Source of the DNA: Wolbachia endosymbiont of Armadillidium arcangelii
GTDB taxonomy: Bacteria > Pseudomonadota > Alphaproteobacteria > Rickettsiales > Anaplasmataceae
Direction: 5' to 3'
NCBI RefSeq assembly: GCF_040207875.1
Contig: NZ_CP157942.1
Coordinates: 434,001-498,000 of the forward strand
DNA: 64,000 bases
Of the stretch, positions 1-10,738 are shown in pieces (positions within the stretch are counted from its first letter, which is position 1; every line of letters begins with the position of its first letter). Made by a program: the position numbers and the translations under genes. The notes beneath the pieces were generated by a model. That model did not search any database. It was given only the letters and a program-made list of their open reading frames with translations, and had not been told where the DNA came from.

Positions 1-1
1 C

Positions 2-898
2 AAAGATATATGGCCAACAAACAATGAAATCGAAGATTGTGTTAAAAATGTGGTAACACGTGAGATGTTCATACAAAAGTATAAGGATGTTTTTTCTGGT
101 GATGAACATTGGCAAAAAATAAAGTGTGAAAAAAGTGAAATCTATAATTGGGATGCAAACAGCACTTACATACAAAATCTGCCTTATTTTGATAATTTAT
201 CACCTAAAAATAATAAAATCGATATAAAGGGTGCACAAGTATTGGCGATGTTTGGCGATAGCGTAACTACTGATCACATTTCCCCTGCAGGAAATATTGC
301 CTCAAATAGTCCTGCTGGCCTATATTTAAAGGGGCTTGGAATTGAACCACAGGACTTTAATTCATATGGATCTCGCCGTGGTAACCACAATGTAATGATG
401 CGTGGCACTTTTGCTAACATTAGAATAAAAAATGAAATGGTAAGCATCGAAGGCGGCTATACAAAATATATTCCTTCTCAAGAAATTATGTCGATTTTTG
501 ATGCAGCGATGTGCTACAAGGAAGCTCTCATCATTGTGGCAGGAAAGGAATATGGTACAGGTTCAAGTAGGGATTGGGCAGCAAAGGGTACTTTACTGTT
601 GGGGATTAAGGTTGTAATTGCAGAAAGCTTTGAGCGTATACATAGGTCCAACTTAGTTGGCATGGGTGTTCTTCCACTTACATTCCAAAATGGAATAACT
701 AGAAAGATATTTGATGGTAGCGAGGTAATAAGCATAAAAGGTGAAATAGTGCCAGGTGGAAATCTAGAATGTATCATCAAAAGAAAGGATAATTCAAAGC
801 AATCAATTCAACTCAAATGCTGTGTACAAACCGCAACTGAGATTAAATACTTAATGCATGGCGGAGTGTTAAGCTACATACTTGCACAATCCTTTTGA
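2..898 (+). CDS. acnA: Aconitate hydratase, C-terminal part (cut by window edge)
   Basis: The frame is open from base 2, before the first ATG at 50, so this is the 3' part of a gene that starts outside the window. Aconitase interconverts citrate and isocitrate in the TCA cycle using a [4Fe-4S] cluster. The visible part is the linker and the swivel domain of the AcnA/IRP family. The family landmarks SYGSRRGNHNVMMRGTFAN and GTGSSRDWAAKGT are present, as is an ESFERIHRSNLVGMGVLPL stretch near the C-terminus. The cluster-binding cysteines lie upstream of the window. There is no sign of decay. It is followed by putA on the same strand after about 130 bp, which suits a proline-to-TCA metabolic context. 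Family assignment is secure; the symbol acnA is chosen over acnB from the swivel domain being C-terminal. Confidence 0.95.
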   Translation, partial: KDIWPTNNEIEDCVKNVVTREMFIQKYKDVFSGDEHWQKIKCEKSEIYNWDANSTYIQNLPYFDNLSPKNNKIDIKGAQVLAMFGDSVTTDHISPAGNIASNSPAGLYLKGLGIEPQDFNSYGSRRGNHNVMMRGTFANIRIKNEMVSIEGGYTKYIPSQEIMSIFDAAMCYKEALIIVAGKEYGTGSSRDWAAKGTLLLGIKVVIAESFERIHRSNLVGMGVLPLTFQNGITRKIFDGSEVISIKGEIVPGGNLECIIKRKDNSKQSIQLKCCVQTATEIKYLMHGGVLSYILAQSF

Positions 899-959
899 TT
901 TAGTGAAGTTATTACATGGACTTCTTTTAGCCAGCCCTGGTCCCTTCATAAATAATGAT

Positions 960-986
960 TTGCTCTATGCAAAGTTATGATATAAT
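960..986 (+). promoter_or_regulatory. Possible promoter of putA
   Basis: TTGCTC at 960-965 and TATAAT at 981-986 are separated by 15 bp, which is shorter than the usual 17. The start codon of putA lies 44 bp downstream. This is pattern recognition only. Confidence 0.35.
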
Positions 987-1029
987 TTTACCTTACTACG
1001 GTAACAGAGTGTTTTGCAGATAGTTATAT

Positions 1030-4000
1030 ATGATTACCTCTATACAAGAACCTAACGAATTGAGAAAACGTTTACAAGGATTTTATCGTACTGATGAGAA
1101 AAGTTATGTACGTCGCCTTGTAGAAAACACAGAGCTTTCGGCTGATTCAAAAAATAGAATTTATAATATAGCAAAACAAGTTATTGAAAAGATTAAAGGC
1201 AACAAATTAGATGTCATAGATTCTTTCATGCAGCAATACTCGCTTTCCAACGACGAAGGAATAGCACTTATGTGTCTTGCTGAGTCACTACTTAGAATAC
1301 CAGATGATTATACAATAGACGAGCTAATCAAAGATAAAATTGCCAATCAAGAATGGAGTAAATATTTAGGACATTCTTCTTCATTGTTCGTCAATGCTTC
1401 CACGTGGAGTTTAATGATAGGAAGTAGTATATTAAGGAGTAATGAAAGAGATCCAAAATTCTATTACGCAATTTCTAGATTGCTGAAAAATTTAGGAGAG
1501 CCAATTATTCGCAAAGCAGTGAAACAAGCAATGTTAATGCTTGGTAACCATTTTGTTATTGGAGAGACTATAGAGAAAGCACTGGAAAATGTAAAACCAA
1601 ATGATAATAGCAAATTCTTATGCTCTTTTGATATGCTTGGCGAAGCTGCTCACACAGCTGAGGATGCGGAAGAGTATTTTAATTCATATATGCATTCAAT
1701 AAAAGCTATAGGTGAATCCACTGATATAAGTGATTGTTTTAAATCGCATGGAATTTCAATCAAATTATCTGCGTTACATCCACGTTATGAATTCAGCCAA
1801 TTCGATAATATAGCTGAAGAGTTGAGAGCTAAACTGCTGGAACTTTGTCATGAAGCAAAAAAATACAACATTTCATTATGCATAGATGCAGAAGAATCAG
1901 AAAGACTTGAGATGTCACTAGTTTTATTCGAGCAATTGCGTCTTGATGAGTCACTTTTCCAGTGGGAAGGGCTTGGCTTGGCTGTGCAAGCGTATCAAAA
2001 ACGTGCTTTATCTGTGCTTGATTTTGTTGAGGATGTTGCTATCCGATCAAAGCACAAAATTATGGTGAGGCTTGTGAAGGGTATATATTGGGACTCAGAA
2101 ATCAAGCGTGCACAAGAGCTAGGGTTAAGTGGTTATTCAATATTTACAAGAAAAAGCTATACTGATGTATGCTACCTTGCGTGTGCACAGAAGCTTTTAA
2201 GCAAAGTAAATCACTTTTACCCATGCTTTGGAACTCATAATGCCTATACTTTTGCTACTATAATAGAGCTTGCTGACAAAGATCATCCTGGATTTGAGTT
2301 TCAGCGCTTACATGGAATGGGTAAGGATTTATATGATTATGCAACGTCAGAACTTGCAACAAGCATCAGTTGTCGTATATATGCACCAATTGGTAAACAC
2401 AGTGACCTACTACCATACCTTATTAGACGTCTTCTTGAAAGTGGAGCTAATAGTTCATTTGTTAATCAAATAAATGATCCTAATGTTGAAACTGAAGAGT
2501 TAGTTTCAGATCCATCAGAAAAAGCTAAAAGGTTGGAGTATGAACCTCATCCAAACATTCCATTGCCACAAGATATTTTTGGAGAGGAAAGAAAAAATTC
2601 CTTGGGAATGGATATTAGTGACTCGGTGATAGTTTCACAATTTGCAGATGATATAAAGAGCTTTAGTGAAAAAAAATGGCAAGTTGGACCAATAATTGAC
2701 GGACAGTCACTTTTTGATGATGCCAAATTTACTGAAGTAGTAAATCCTGCACATTTAGAAAATGTAATTGGGGAAGTGTCAAGTGCAACAAGCGATCAGG
2801 CTTTAAACGCTCTTGAAATAGCACATAGTGCTTTTACTAAGTGGCAGAATGTTTTAGCAGAAGAGCGCGCTAAATGCCTTGAAAAAGCTGCAGATTTGCT
2901 TGAAGAAAGGATGAAAGAGTTGGTTTACATTCTAATCGTAGAAGCAGGAAAAATTTTATCCGATGCAATAGCAGAAGTAAGAGAGGCAATCGACTTTTTG
3001 CGCTATTATGCAACGATAGCAAAAAATGAACTGAATGACTGGAAAAAATTGCCAGGTCCAACTTGTGAAGATAACTTCATCTTTTTTGAAGGCAGAGGAG
3101 TTTTCTTATGCATATCACCGTGGAATTTTCCGCTTGCTATCTTTATTGGGCAGGTTTCAGCTGCACTTGCAGCAGGTAATGCAGTGCTGGCAAAGCCAGC
3201 AGAACAAACGCCGATTATTGCCTATGAAGCTGTTAAGATACTACACGAAGCTGGGATACCAAAAAATGTACTGCACCTTATTCCAGGGGATGGTTGGTAT
3301 TTAGGCAAAACATTAGTGCCAGATAACAGAATCTCTGGTGTAGCTTTTACTGGTTCAACACAAATTGCTCAAATAATTAATAGAATGCTTGCTGGCAGGG
3401 ACGGTCCTATTGTGCCGCTTATCGCTGAAACTGGCGGATTAAATACTATGATTGTTGATAGTTCTGCTCTCTTAGAGCAAGTGACTATGGATGCTTTGCT
3501 TTCTGCGTTTCGCAGTAGCGGTCAGCGCTGTTCTGCACTTAGAGTACTGTTTATTCAAGAGGACATAGCAGAGAAGCAGATAAAAATGATATGCGGTGCA
3601 GCGCAAGAACTAAAGATTGGTGATCCAATACAACTTAGCACTGATATTGGTCCAATAATTGACAAAGCATCTATCGATATGCTCACTCAACATACGCAAA
3701 AAATGTCAGAGGATAAAGACTCAAATCTGTTATTTAAAGTACCCATGGATACAAATTCTCATAATGGTTATTTCTTTCCTCCATATGTTTATGAGATACA
3801 AAAAATTTCGCAATTAAAGCAAGAAGTATTTGGTCCTATTTTACATATCATACGTTTTAACAAGTCACAATTAAATGAAGTTATAAGTGATATAAACAAT
3901 ACAGGATATGGGCTCACATTTTCTTTGCAGAGTCGTATACAAAGTCAAATTGACACTATAAGTAAAAAAATATCAGTTGGAAATGTCTACATCAACCGTA

Positions 4001-4170
4001 ACCAAATAGGTGCAGCAGTTGGGATACAACCATTTGGTGGTAGAGGACTATCTGGCACTGGGCCAAAAGCTGGTGGTCCTCATTATTTACAGCGTTTTTC
4101 TACAGAAAAAGTTGTAAGTGTTAACACTACAGCATTCGGTGGTAACACTACACTTCTGTGTTTGGATTAA
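1030..4170 (+). CDS. putA: Bifunctional proline dehydrogenase / P5C dehydrogenase PutA
   Basis: The 1,046-residue protein oxidises proline to glutamate in two steps: an FAD-dependent proline dehydrogenase and an NAD-dependent glutamate-semialdehyde dehydrogenase. The proline dehydrogenase barrel covers about residues 170-470 and shows the FGTHNAYT and EFQRLHGMGKDLYD motifs. The aldehyde dehydrogenase half covers about 560-1010, with PWNFPLAIFIGQ, FTGSTQIAQ, the catalytic cysteine in SSGQRCSALR and EVFGPILHI. Compared with the roughly 1,320-residue enterobacterial PutA, it lacks the N-terminal ribbon-helix-helix DNA-binding domain and the C-terminal extension. It is therefore probably purely enzymatic rather than autoregulatory. 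No clear Shine-Dalgarno precedes the ATG. Amino acids are a major carbon source for such endosymbionts, so the enzyme plausibly feeds the TCA cycle beside acnA. Confidence 0.97.
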   Translation: MITSIQEPNELRKRLQGFYRTDEKSYVRRLVENTELSADSKNRIYNIAKQVIEKIKGNKLDVIDSFMQQYSLSNDEGIALMCLAESLLRIPDDYTIDELIKDKIANQEWSKYLGHSSSLFVNASTWSLMIGSSILRSNERDPKFYYAISRLLKNLGEPIIRKAVKQAMLMLGNHFVIGETIEKALENVKPNDNSKFLCSFDMLGEAAHTAEDAEEYFNSYMHSIKAIGESTDISDCFKSHGISIKLSALHPRYEFSQFDNIAEELRAKLLELCHEAKKYNISLCIDAEESERLEMSLVLFEQLRLDESLFQWEGLGLAVQAYQKRALSVLDFVEDVAIRSKHKIMVRLVKGIYWDSEIKRAQELGLSGYSIFTRKSYTDVCYLACAQKLLSKVNHFYPCFGTHNAYTFATIIELADKDHPGFEFQRLHGMGKDLYDYATSELATSISCRIYAPIGKHSDLLPYLIRRLLESGANSSFVNQINDPNVETEELVSDPSEKAKRLEYEPHPNIPLPQDIFGEERKNSLGMDISDSVIVSQFADDIKSFSEKKWQVGPIIDGQSLFDDAKFTEVVNPAHLENVIGEVSSATSDQALNALEIAHSAFTKWQNVLAEERAKCLEKAADLLEERMKELVYILIVEAGKILSDAIAEVREAIDFLRYYATIAKNELNDWKKLPGPTCEDNFIFFEGRGVFLCISPWNFPLAIFIGQVSAALAAGNAVLAKPAEQTPIIAYEAVKILHEAGIPKNVLHLIPGDGWYLGKTLVPDNRISGVAFTGSTQIAQIINRMLAGRDGPIVPLIAETGGLNTMIVDSSALLEQVTMDALLSAFRSSGQRCSALRVLFIQEDIAEKQIKMICGAAQELKIGDPIQLSTDIGPIIDKASIDMLTQHTQKMSEDKDSNLLFKVPMDTNSHNGYFFPPYVYEIQKISQLKQEVFGPILHIIRFNKSQLNEVISDINNTGYGLTFSLQSRIQSQIDTISKKISVGNVYINRNQIGAAVGIQPFGGRGLSGTGPKAGGPHYLQRFSTEKVVSVNTTAFGGNTTLLCLD

Positions 4171-4279
4171 TTTGCGGGCCCTAATTTTTCTTACCCCTAA
4201 GCTAGACGTTCGTGCAGACAGCGCTAAGATCTGAAAAGGACCAGCTCATGCACTAGACTTCTTGCATAACCTAAACTAA

Positions 4280-4495
4280 GCAGAAAAAAGGTGTCATCCG
4301 AGTAGCTGACACTGGTTCCTTTATGACATAGCTGTACGAACATTCATTTTTGAAGGTAAATTGCACAGCAAATGGTGTCATTCCAGTCTGGAATCCAGAA
4401 ATTTTGCATAACTAGCTGATGAGCTAAAGGTAGTTGTCTTACGCTAAAACAAACGTTTTTAATTAAGTTGCATAGAAGCTGGATCCCAGCATCAC
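4280..4495. repeat. Dispersed palindromic repeats between putA and the IS4 element
   Basis: This gene-free stretch holds short palindromes of the type scattered through the window. Examples are GTGTCATCCGAGTAGCTGACAC near 4302-4323 and a TGTCATTCCAG...CTGGAATCC unit near 4377-4397, followed by a GGATCCCAGCATCACTGCC end against the IS4 element. An ACTTCTTGCATAACC tail at about 4257-4271 resembles an IS5 end seen again near 19385. No gene is visible. Confidence 0.5.
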
Positions 4496-4499
4496 TGCC

Positions 4500-6060
4500 A
4501 TTAAGTTAAGGGAAAGAGAAGTTAAGATTGGACAAAAAATTTGAAGCGATTGATAATTATGGTAAATACTAGGGTGAATTTTTAAGAAAAGGGAGTCTGA
4601 AAAGTGCAAGTTATTTAAAAAAGTAATAATTGCAGGTTATTTTGCAAAGAATGTACTAATGCAATGATACTGAAAAGATATCTTGAATTTAAAACACATG
4701 TTTTCTAGCTCTTTTCTGGTAGTTGAGTGAACGAATATCAGATATCTTATGACGATCAACTCTTCTCCCTTTTCTTACCACTAAAGTGTTCATCAAAAAT
4801 AACTGTGATAGTCGATCCATAATGCAGTCTATGTCTGACTCTGTAGAAAAAATATCAAAGGCTAAGTTTTTAATCGCATTAAATGAGACAGATTTATTGA
4901 TGCTTTTTTTTAGTTTACTATTCTGTGCGCTCAATGTCTCTTCATCATCTTCTATCATGATACTTTCTAGATTACTGATGAAGATAGTTGACCAAAAATC
5001 CTACTTGATAGTTTCAATACTTTTTCCTGTGAAATTCTCTAAATTTAATCTTCCCTTCAGCCTAGAAAAAAATGTTTCTACTCCCCAGCGCAAGTAATAT
5101 AATCTCTCAAACTCTTCGACTGTAAAACTTTGCTCATCTAACAGAGATGTTACTAACACTTCAACTTCTCCAGAAGAAAGTATTATTTTGACTAACCTGA
5201 ATTTCATCTCATCAGGTAATCCTAGCTTTCGTAGCTGTCTTGCTACTTTAATAGGTGCGGTAGACACTACCACCATACTAGATGGGCTTTCCGGCTTAAA
5301 CATAGCGTTTATTTCATTGAAAGACGAACTTGGACAGCGAATTATATAATTGATTTTCCTTCCTGTAAGCTCAGCAAGAAATCGATAAGATACGTATCCT
5401 CTATCACAGATTAACAAATCGTCTGATTTTATGGATTCAAGCATACCGATCGCTAAATCAACCTCATAGCTGTCACCTCTACTTAGCACAGATTTTATTG
5501 CAATATTATTTAGCACATCGTAGCAAACTTCAAAGGTTGCACTTGTATAGTCTTCAAATCTCTGGATTCCATTCCATACTGCTCTTGAGCCAAACTCGCC
5601 TATTATTTTGTCGCTCTTTGGCAGAATCAGTATTGAAGCATCAAATGCAAGTACTCTGAAGCCATGGTGGGTTTTAAATTCCTGATCTTGGTAGTATAGG
5701 GAAACTATATCATCATTTAACTCTGAAAACGCAGTATGCTTTAGCTTCTTTCTTGCTTGAGTAAATGCACTTGCCGTAATTGTGTAATCTTTTCTTGTAT
5801 GCAGAACAAACTCATTAAGCATTACTTGTAATGACTTTACACTCTTTCTAAAAATCAGGAGAAATACATTAATGAAGGGCAGCTTTCTTTTTCGTGAGAA
5901 GTCTTTTGAGGATGCTCTGTGTGCGTTTATAAAGTTTAAACTCATCAATTTATTTTTTATAAACATGATTATTCTTTTTTTTACTCATGTCATTACTTCT
6001 TTTAATTTGTGGATCTTACCTGATTTTACAATACAGTCCATCACTTTCCCTTAACTTAAT
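4500..6060 (-). mobile_element. IS4-family insertion sequence, copy 1
   Basis: The element is bounded by perfect inverted repeats ATTAAGTTAAGGGAAAG (4500-4516) and its complement (6044-6060). The true end may extend a few bases further, since GGCAGTGAT also flanks the inverted half copy that ends at 8186. It carries one transposase gene on the minus strand. An IS481 element abuts its right end. Confidence 0.8.
4689..5966 (-). pseudogene. IS4-family transposase with one nonsense mutation
   Basis: This is a DDE transposase of the IS4 family (DDE_Tnp_1). The N-terminal 321 residues run from 5966 to a TAG at 5001-5003, and the remaining reading frame continues to 4689. The half copy at 7199-7997 reads CAG (Gln) at the same codon. 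The break is therefore a single C-to-T change giving TIK-stop instead of TIKQDFW. The catalytic region includes AFDASI, CDRGYVSYRFLAELTGRK and the YLRWGVETFFSRLKGRL signature (the Y-R-E-K box of IS4). Joined, the protein would be about 425 residues, normal for the family. The copy is probably inactive, although readthrough cannot be excluded. Confidence 0.9.
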
Positions 6061-6061
6061 G

Positions 6062-7198
6062 TGTAATAGTTTAGACTTGATCTGACAGGCATGAATTATC
6101 TGACAGAAGAATTGAAAACCGATATCAGCATCCTGTTTAATGCTATCAATATTTTTCTGATAAGCAATATGCATACTATCAAAAAAGGTTTGCATAGCCA
6201 TAGCAATATTTACCTGAATGTGGTCTAGATCTATTGTAAGAATGCACCCAATGGTCTACGTCTAACTGAAGTTCTGCCAAAGAGGTGTAAATTTTCTTTC
6301 TAAAGATAATATTGTAACATTCATCTTCTGTGGAACCTTTCACATATGCCATTAGTCTGTGGAGTTGGTTCGAGAATGATCAATATTTTCTACCCCTAAA
6401 TATAGCTGTGATTTTCAGGTTTGCCACAATACTCTGTACCACGATCCGTCAAAACACGTAGCAATCTGTTCATCAAAGAACGGTACTACCCTATCATTAA
6501 GAAGATCTGCAGCTGTGATAGCAGTCCTTTCTGTGTAAAGCTTAGCAAAAGCAACTCTGGAATAGGTATCAACAAAGGTTTGCTGGTAAATTCGTCCAAT
6601 ACCTTTGATATTACCAACATAATAACTGTCTTGGCTACCTAAGTATCCTGGATGCTCTGTTTCAATTTCTCCATGGGCCTCTTTTTCTTCCTTAGCCTTT
6701 TCTAGAGCTGTTATCTGTTCTTCTGTTAAAATGATACCATCCTGAGCTACTTTTGCTTCTAATGCCTTTAACCTCTTTTTAAAGTTTTCAAGATCGTTTC
6801 TTTGCCACACTGATCTTATTCCACTTGCAGAGATCTCTCTTTTTCAGTTCGTTTGCTGCTCTTTCTTGTCCGTATACTGGAAACTCTATTGCTATTTCAA
6901 CTACTGCTTTTTCTATATCCTCCGACACTCTATTTGCATACAATGGCTTGCTTTTGCTTATCTCGTGTAAAGCCTCTTCTCCTCCTGTTTCATACAGTTC
7001 TTTGAAGCGGTAAAATGTATCCCTTGAATATCCCATACGCCTGTGATACATTTCCTAATTGCTTTGCAAGTTCTAGCAATCCTAACTTTGGTTTTAGTAT
7101 TTTTTCTTGTGTTGTACTCATATCTGACACTCCTTTAAAATTTGTTTGTATTTTTATCTTACTTTATTAACCTGTCAGATCAAATCTAAACTATTACA
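6062..7198 (-). mobile_element. IS481-family insertion sequence (type a)
   Basis: The element has terminal inverted repeats starting TGTAATAGTTTAGACTTGAT at 6062 and ending with the near-perfect complement at 7198, giving 1,137 bp. The TGT...ACA ends are typical of IS481. The flanks (IS4 copy 1 on the left, the middle of IS4 copy 2 on the right) show no matching target duplication, which points to a rearrangement after insertion. Confidence 0.8.
6110..7121 (-). pseudogene. IS481-family transposase, multiply frameshifted
   Basis: Translation starts at the ATG ending at 7121 (MSTTQEKILKPKLGLLEL) with an HTH region. It then shifts frame near 7045 to MGYSRDTFYRFKELYETGG, shifts again near 6830 to IRSVWQRNDLENFKKRL, and runs into the integrase core (YVGNIKGIGRIYQQTFVDTYSRVAFAKLYT). 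A further shift follows near 6430, and the C-terminal MQTFFDSMHIAYQKNID is recognisable at about 6120-6200. At least three frameshifts make it non-functional. A second decayed copy lies at 17414-18320. Confidence 0.85.
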
Positions 7199-8186
7199 GC
7201 TAAGTAGAGGTGACAGCTATGAGGTTGATTTAGCGATCGGTATGCTTGAATCCATAAAATCAGACGATTTGTTAATCTGTGATAGAGGATACGTATCTTA
7301 TCGATTTCTTGCTGAGCTTACAGGAAGGAAAATCAATTATATAATTCGCTGTCCAAGTTCGTCTTTCAATGAAATAAACGCTATGTTTAAGCCGGAAAGC
7401 CCATCTAGTATGGTGGTAGTGTCTACCGCACCTATTAAAGTAGCAAGACAGCTACGAAAGCTAGGATTACCTGATGAGATGAAATTCAGGTTAGTCAAAA
7501 TAATACTTTCTTCTGGAGAAGTTGAAGTGTTAGTAACATCTCTGTTAGATGAGCAAAGTTTTACAGTCGAAGAGTTTGAGAGATTATATTACTTGCGCTG
7601 GGGAGTAGAAACATTTTTTTTTAGGCTGAAGGGAAGATTAAATTTAGAGAATTTCACAGGAAAAAGTATTGAAACTATCAAGCAGGATTTTTGGTCAACT
7701 ATCTTCATCAGTAATCTAGAAAGTATCATGATAGAAGATGATGAAGAGACATTGAGCGCACAGAATAGTAAACTAAAAAAAAGCATCAATAAATCTGTCT
7801 CATTTAATGCGATTAAAAACTTAGCCTTTGATATTTTTTCTACAGAGTCAGACATAGACTGCATTATGGATCGACTATCACAGTTATTTTTGATGAACAC
7901 TTTAGTGGTAAGAAAAGGGAGAAGAGTTGATCGTCATAAGATATCTGATATTCGTTCACTCAACTACCAGAAAAGAGCTAGAAAACATGTGTTTTAAATT
8001 CAAGATATCTTTTCAGTATCATTGCATTAGTACATTCTTTGCAAAATAACCTGCAATTATTACTTTTTTAAATAACTTGCACTTTTCAGACTCCCTTTTC
8101 TTAAAAATTCACCCTAGTATTTACCATAATTATCAATCGCTTCAAATTTTTTGTCCAATCTTAACTTCTCTTTCCCTTAACTTAAT
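7199..8186 (+). mobile_element. IS4-family element, 988-bp 3' half copy (copy 2)
   Basis: These 988 bp are an inverted, nearly identical copy of 4500-5487. They start abruptly next to the IS481 end at 7198 and finish with the IS4 inverted repeat at 8170-8186. The transposase remnant 7199-7997 encodes the region from LSRGDSYEVDLAIGM to the C-terminus and keeps CAG where copy 1 has TAG. A single base difference also changes FFSRLK in copy 1 to FFFRLK here. The 5' half of this copy is missing. Confidence 0.85.
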
Positions 8187-8640
8187 GGCAGTGATCCAAT
8201 ACACTCCTGTTGATTCCATGGCTATTGTAGTAACTTTGCACCTCTTTAACCACTTTGCTAAGTTATAAAGATCTTCTGTGAAGCAGCAGAATTTTTGTAT
8301 ATTCTGTTTATCTCTTCCTTCTGGTACACATACATAATGCACAGATATCTATTCCTGCCGCATCAGACCTCTAATTTACTTTTTGTTTTTGCCATTTCTA
8401 ACCTCCATCATATAATAATTGAAAAGCACTTCAGCTTGGAACGGTTGAATTATACGCTCTTCTAATCGAGGTAGTCTCAAAGACTCCATCAGTGATTTTC
8501 CTTCCAAAACCATGCTAACCTACGGGCACTTAAGGCACCACTGGAAAAATCGGTTATAACTGCAGAGACGCTCCCTGCACAACTATACCCGAAAATTGCT
8601 AAACTTAAATTTTGGTATTTCTTCTTGATTTGACAGATTT
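8187..8640 (-). repeat. IS110-element 5' remnant, shared with 62150-62610
   Basis: From the GATCCAATACACTCC sequence at about 8191 the DNA matches 62154 onward almost exactly as far as about 8560, and more loosely to about 8640. It contains the first part of an IS110-family transposase (8191-8395) and its upstream non-coding region. The IS4 half copy cuts it on the left. Confidence 0.75.
8191..8395 (-). pseudogene. IS110-family transposase, N-terminal scrap
   Basis: Reading from the ATG at 8395 (MAKTKSKLEV, then a frameshift) the frame continues with HYVCVPEGRDKQNIQKFCCF and AMESTGVYWI. These match the N-terminal RuvC-like region of the transposase remnant at 61055-62348. It stops where the IS4 half copy begins. 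Confidence 0.8.
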
Positions 8641-8933
8641 TGTTTGTCTGATGCTTATATAGATAAAAACCTAGAAATATTGTGAAGACATAAGGTGCGC
8701 ATAGTGCAAAAAATTAAAGATAAGACGCCAACTGTGTTATGCTTTTGTCGTTTAATCTGCACAGATTGAAGGTAATAAAATACCTTCAGTGTTATGGTAA
8801 GGGGAATGGTGGAGTTTGTAAAGGAGTTTTTACATAAATGGCGCCCAGGTAAAAATTATACGGTTATGCAAAAAGTCTATTTTCAAAACTGTTAGTATAA
8901 TATAGAAAAAACCTCACCTTCATTAATAATAGA
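8641..8933. other. Gene-free stretch downstream of purF
   Basis: No gene is visible. A small hairpin, GAAGGTA...TACCTTC at about 8769-8788, could act in transcript ending. A TTATGCAAAAAGTCTATTTTC sequence near 8873 resembles decayed IS5 ends elsewhere in the window. Confidence 0.4.
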
Positions 8934-10319
8934 TTACTTACCAATTGGGTAGTCACCAGTGAAACAAGCATCACAATATTGTGGTGTAGCATTGTTACGC
9001 CTTTCTGCTTTAACAGCCCTATATAGTCCATCAATACTCAAGAAGGCTAAGCTATCTACTCCTATACTTTTCTTTATTTCTTCTATAGATTGAGTTGCGG
9101 CAATTAAATCTTTGCAATCTGGTGTATCTATTCCATAAAAACAAGAATGCTTAATTGGTGGACTTGAAATCTTTAAGTGAATTTCTTTTACTCCCGCATC
9201 TTTTAACATAACTATTATACTTCTGAGCGTACTACCACGCACTATACTATCGTCTATTAAAATTATGTTTTTACCTTTTAAAGTATGCTTATTAGCATTG
9301 AATTTTAATTTTATTCTAACCTTACGTATTTCAGCGGTTGGCTGTATAAACGTTCTTCCTATGTAGTGATTACGAATTATTCCCAGTTCCATGGGTAACC
9401 TTGAATGCTTTGCATATCCAATAGCTGCAGGTATTCCAGAATCAGGTATAGGTACAATCATATCCACATTGTTTTTTGGTGGACTCTCTTCTGCAAGTGT
9501 TTTTCCTATCCCTTTTCTTGCATCGTATATAGACCTGCTTTCCATTATGCTATCAGGTCTTGAAAAATAAACATATTCAAAAATACAAAAACTTGATTTT
9601 TGCTGTGAAAAAGGAAACGCTGAAGCTAAATTACCATTTCGATCAATGGTGACTAACTCACCTGGCTCTACTTCTCTAACAAACTTCGCATTTACTATAT
9701 CAAAAGCACAAGTTTCAGATGCAAGAACATAAGAACCATCTAACTTTCCTAAAACAAGAGGTCTGATTCCTGCTGAATCTCGTACTCCAATAATTACTTC
9801 TTGATTGATTGCTACAAAAGAATAAGCACCTTGTATTTGCTTTAATGCATATATAAAACCCTTCAAGAAGCTATCTTTCTCACTTTTTGCTATCAGATGC
9901 ACTAGTACTTCTGTGTCAATATCTGACTGAAAAATGCACTTTTGTTTAATTAATTGTTCGCGTATAGGAGAAATATTAATTAAATTACCATTATGTGCTA
10001 TAGCAAAACTGCCAAATCTGTCACTTTTACCAAGCATGGGCTGTATTCCAGACTTACTACCACTTGTTGAATATCGAACGTGACCTATTGCGCAATCTCC
10101 AGGTAAGGATTTCTTTATTTCATCTATATCATCAAGTACGCTGCTCACCTGACCTTGAAAATGATAAGAGAGTAGCTTACCGTTGTTACTAGTTGCTATG
10201 CCAAAAGACTCTTGACCCCTATGCTGTAAAGCGTGTAGAGCGAGTATAGAATTAAAAGCAGCACTTTGGCTGCAACTTATGCCAAATACCCCACACTCCT
10301 CATGTACTTCATTGAGCAT
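8934..10319 (-). CDS. purF: Amidophosphoribosyltransferase PurF
   Basis: PurF makes 5-phosphoribosylamine from PRPP and glutamine, the first committed step of purine synthesis. The 461 residues begin with a short propeptide before the presumed catalytic Cys9 (MLNEVHEE-CGVFGI). The N-terminal nucleophile glutaminase domain shows LQHRGQESFGIA, GHVRYSTSG and HNGNL. The C-terminal phosphoribosyltransferase domain shows the PRPP loop ILIDDSIVRGST. Length and motifs are complete. It stands alone, with IS debris downstream and a gene-free stretch upstream. Purine synthesis has been proposed as a provisioning function of Wolbachia-like symbionts. Confidence 0.97.
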   Translation of the reverse strand: MLNEVHEECGVFGISCSQSAAFNSILALHALQHRGQESFGIATSNNGKLLSYHFQGQVSSVLDDIDEIKKSLPGDCAIGHVRYSTSGSKSGIQPMLGKSDRFGSFAIAHNGNLINISPIREQLIKQKCIFQSDIDTEVLVHLIAKSEKDSFLKGFIYALKQIQGAYSFVAINQEVIIGVRDSAGIRPLVLGKLDGSYVLASETCAFDIVNAKFVREVEPGELVTIDRNGNLASAFPFSQQKSSFCIFEYVYFSRPDSIMESRSIYDARKGIGKTLAEESPPKNNVDMIVPIPDSGIPAAIGYAKHSRLPMELGIIRNHYIGRTFIQPTAEIRKVRIKLKFNANKHTLKGKNIILIDDSIVRGSTLRSIIVMLKDAGVKEIHLKISSPPIKHSCFYGIDTPDCKDLIAATQSIEEIKKSIGVDSLAFLSIDGLYRAVKAERRNNATPQYCDACFTGDYPIGK

Positions 10320-10738
10320 AAAAAATATTAAATAAAGCCTGATTGTACTTTAGCAGAGGCAAAATACAAGAATTTTATTTGTTAATCCCTTTCAAAGCTG
10401 AAGCTTTCTATGATAACTTTGATATATATCAGAAAGTAGGTTATACGCAATTAATCAAACAAAGTATGGGTAACTGGTATTACTTAACATAACAAATCTA
10501 TTTGTGATAGTTGCTAGTACTTGGTGTATAGGACTTCACTGGCTGATATTTTTAGCTCCGATATAAAAACAGAGTGAATGTGAGGTTGATCTTGTAGAAT
10601 GCTACAGAAATTTACAGCAAAAAAATTGAGAGCAGAACCCCTTCACCAATTGATTTTTTTAGATCAATTCTAGTAAACTATTCTCCTTTTGAGATTTTTG
10701 ACAATTTTTAAGTACCGAAGAAAAAAAGATATTTTTTA
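10320..10738. other. Gene-free stretch between purF and an unknown gene
   Basis: No gene or RNA could be recognised. It must hold the purF promoter on the minus strand and precedes the promoter candidate at 10739. It has poly-A/T tracts but no obvious repeats. Confidence 0.4.
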
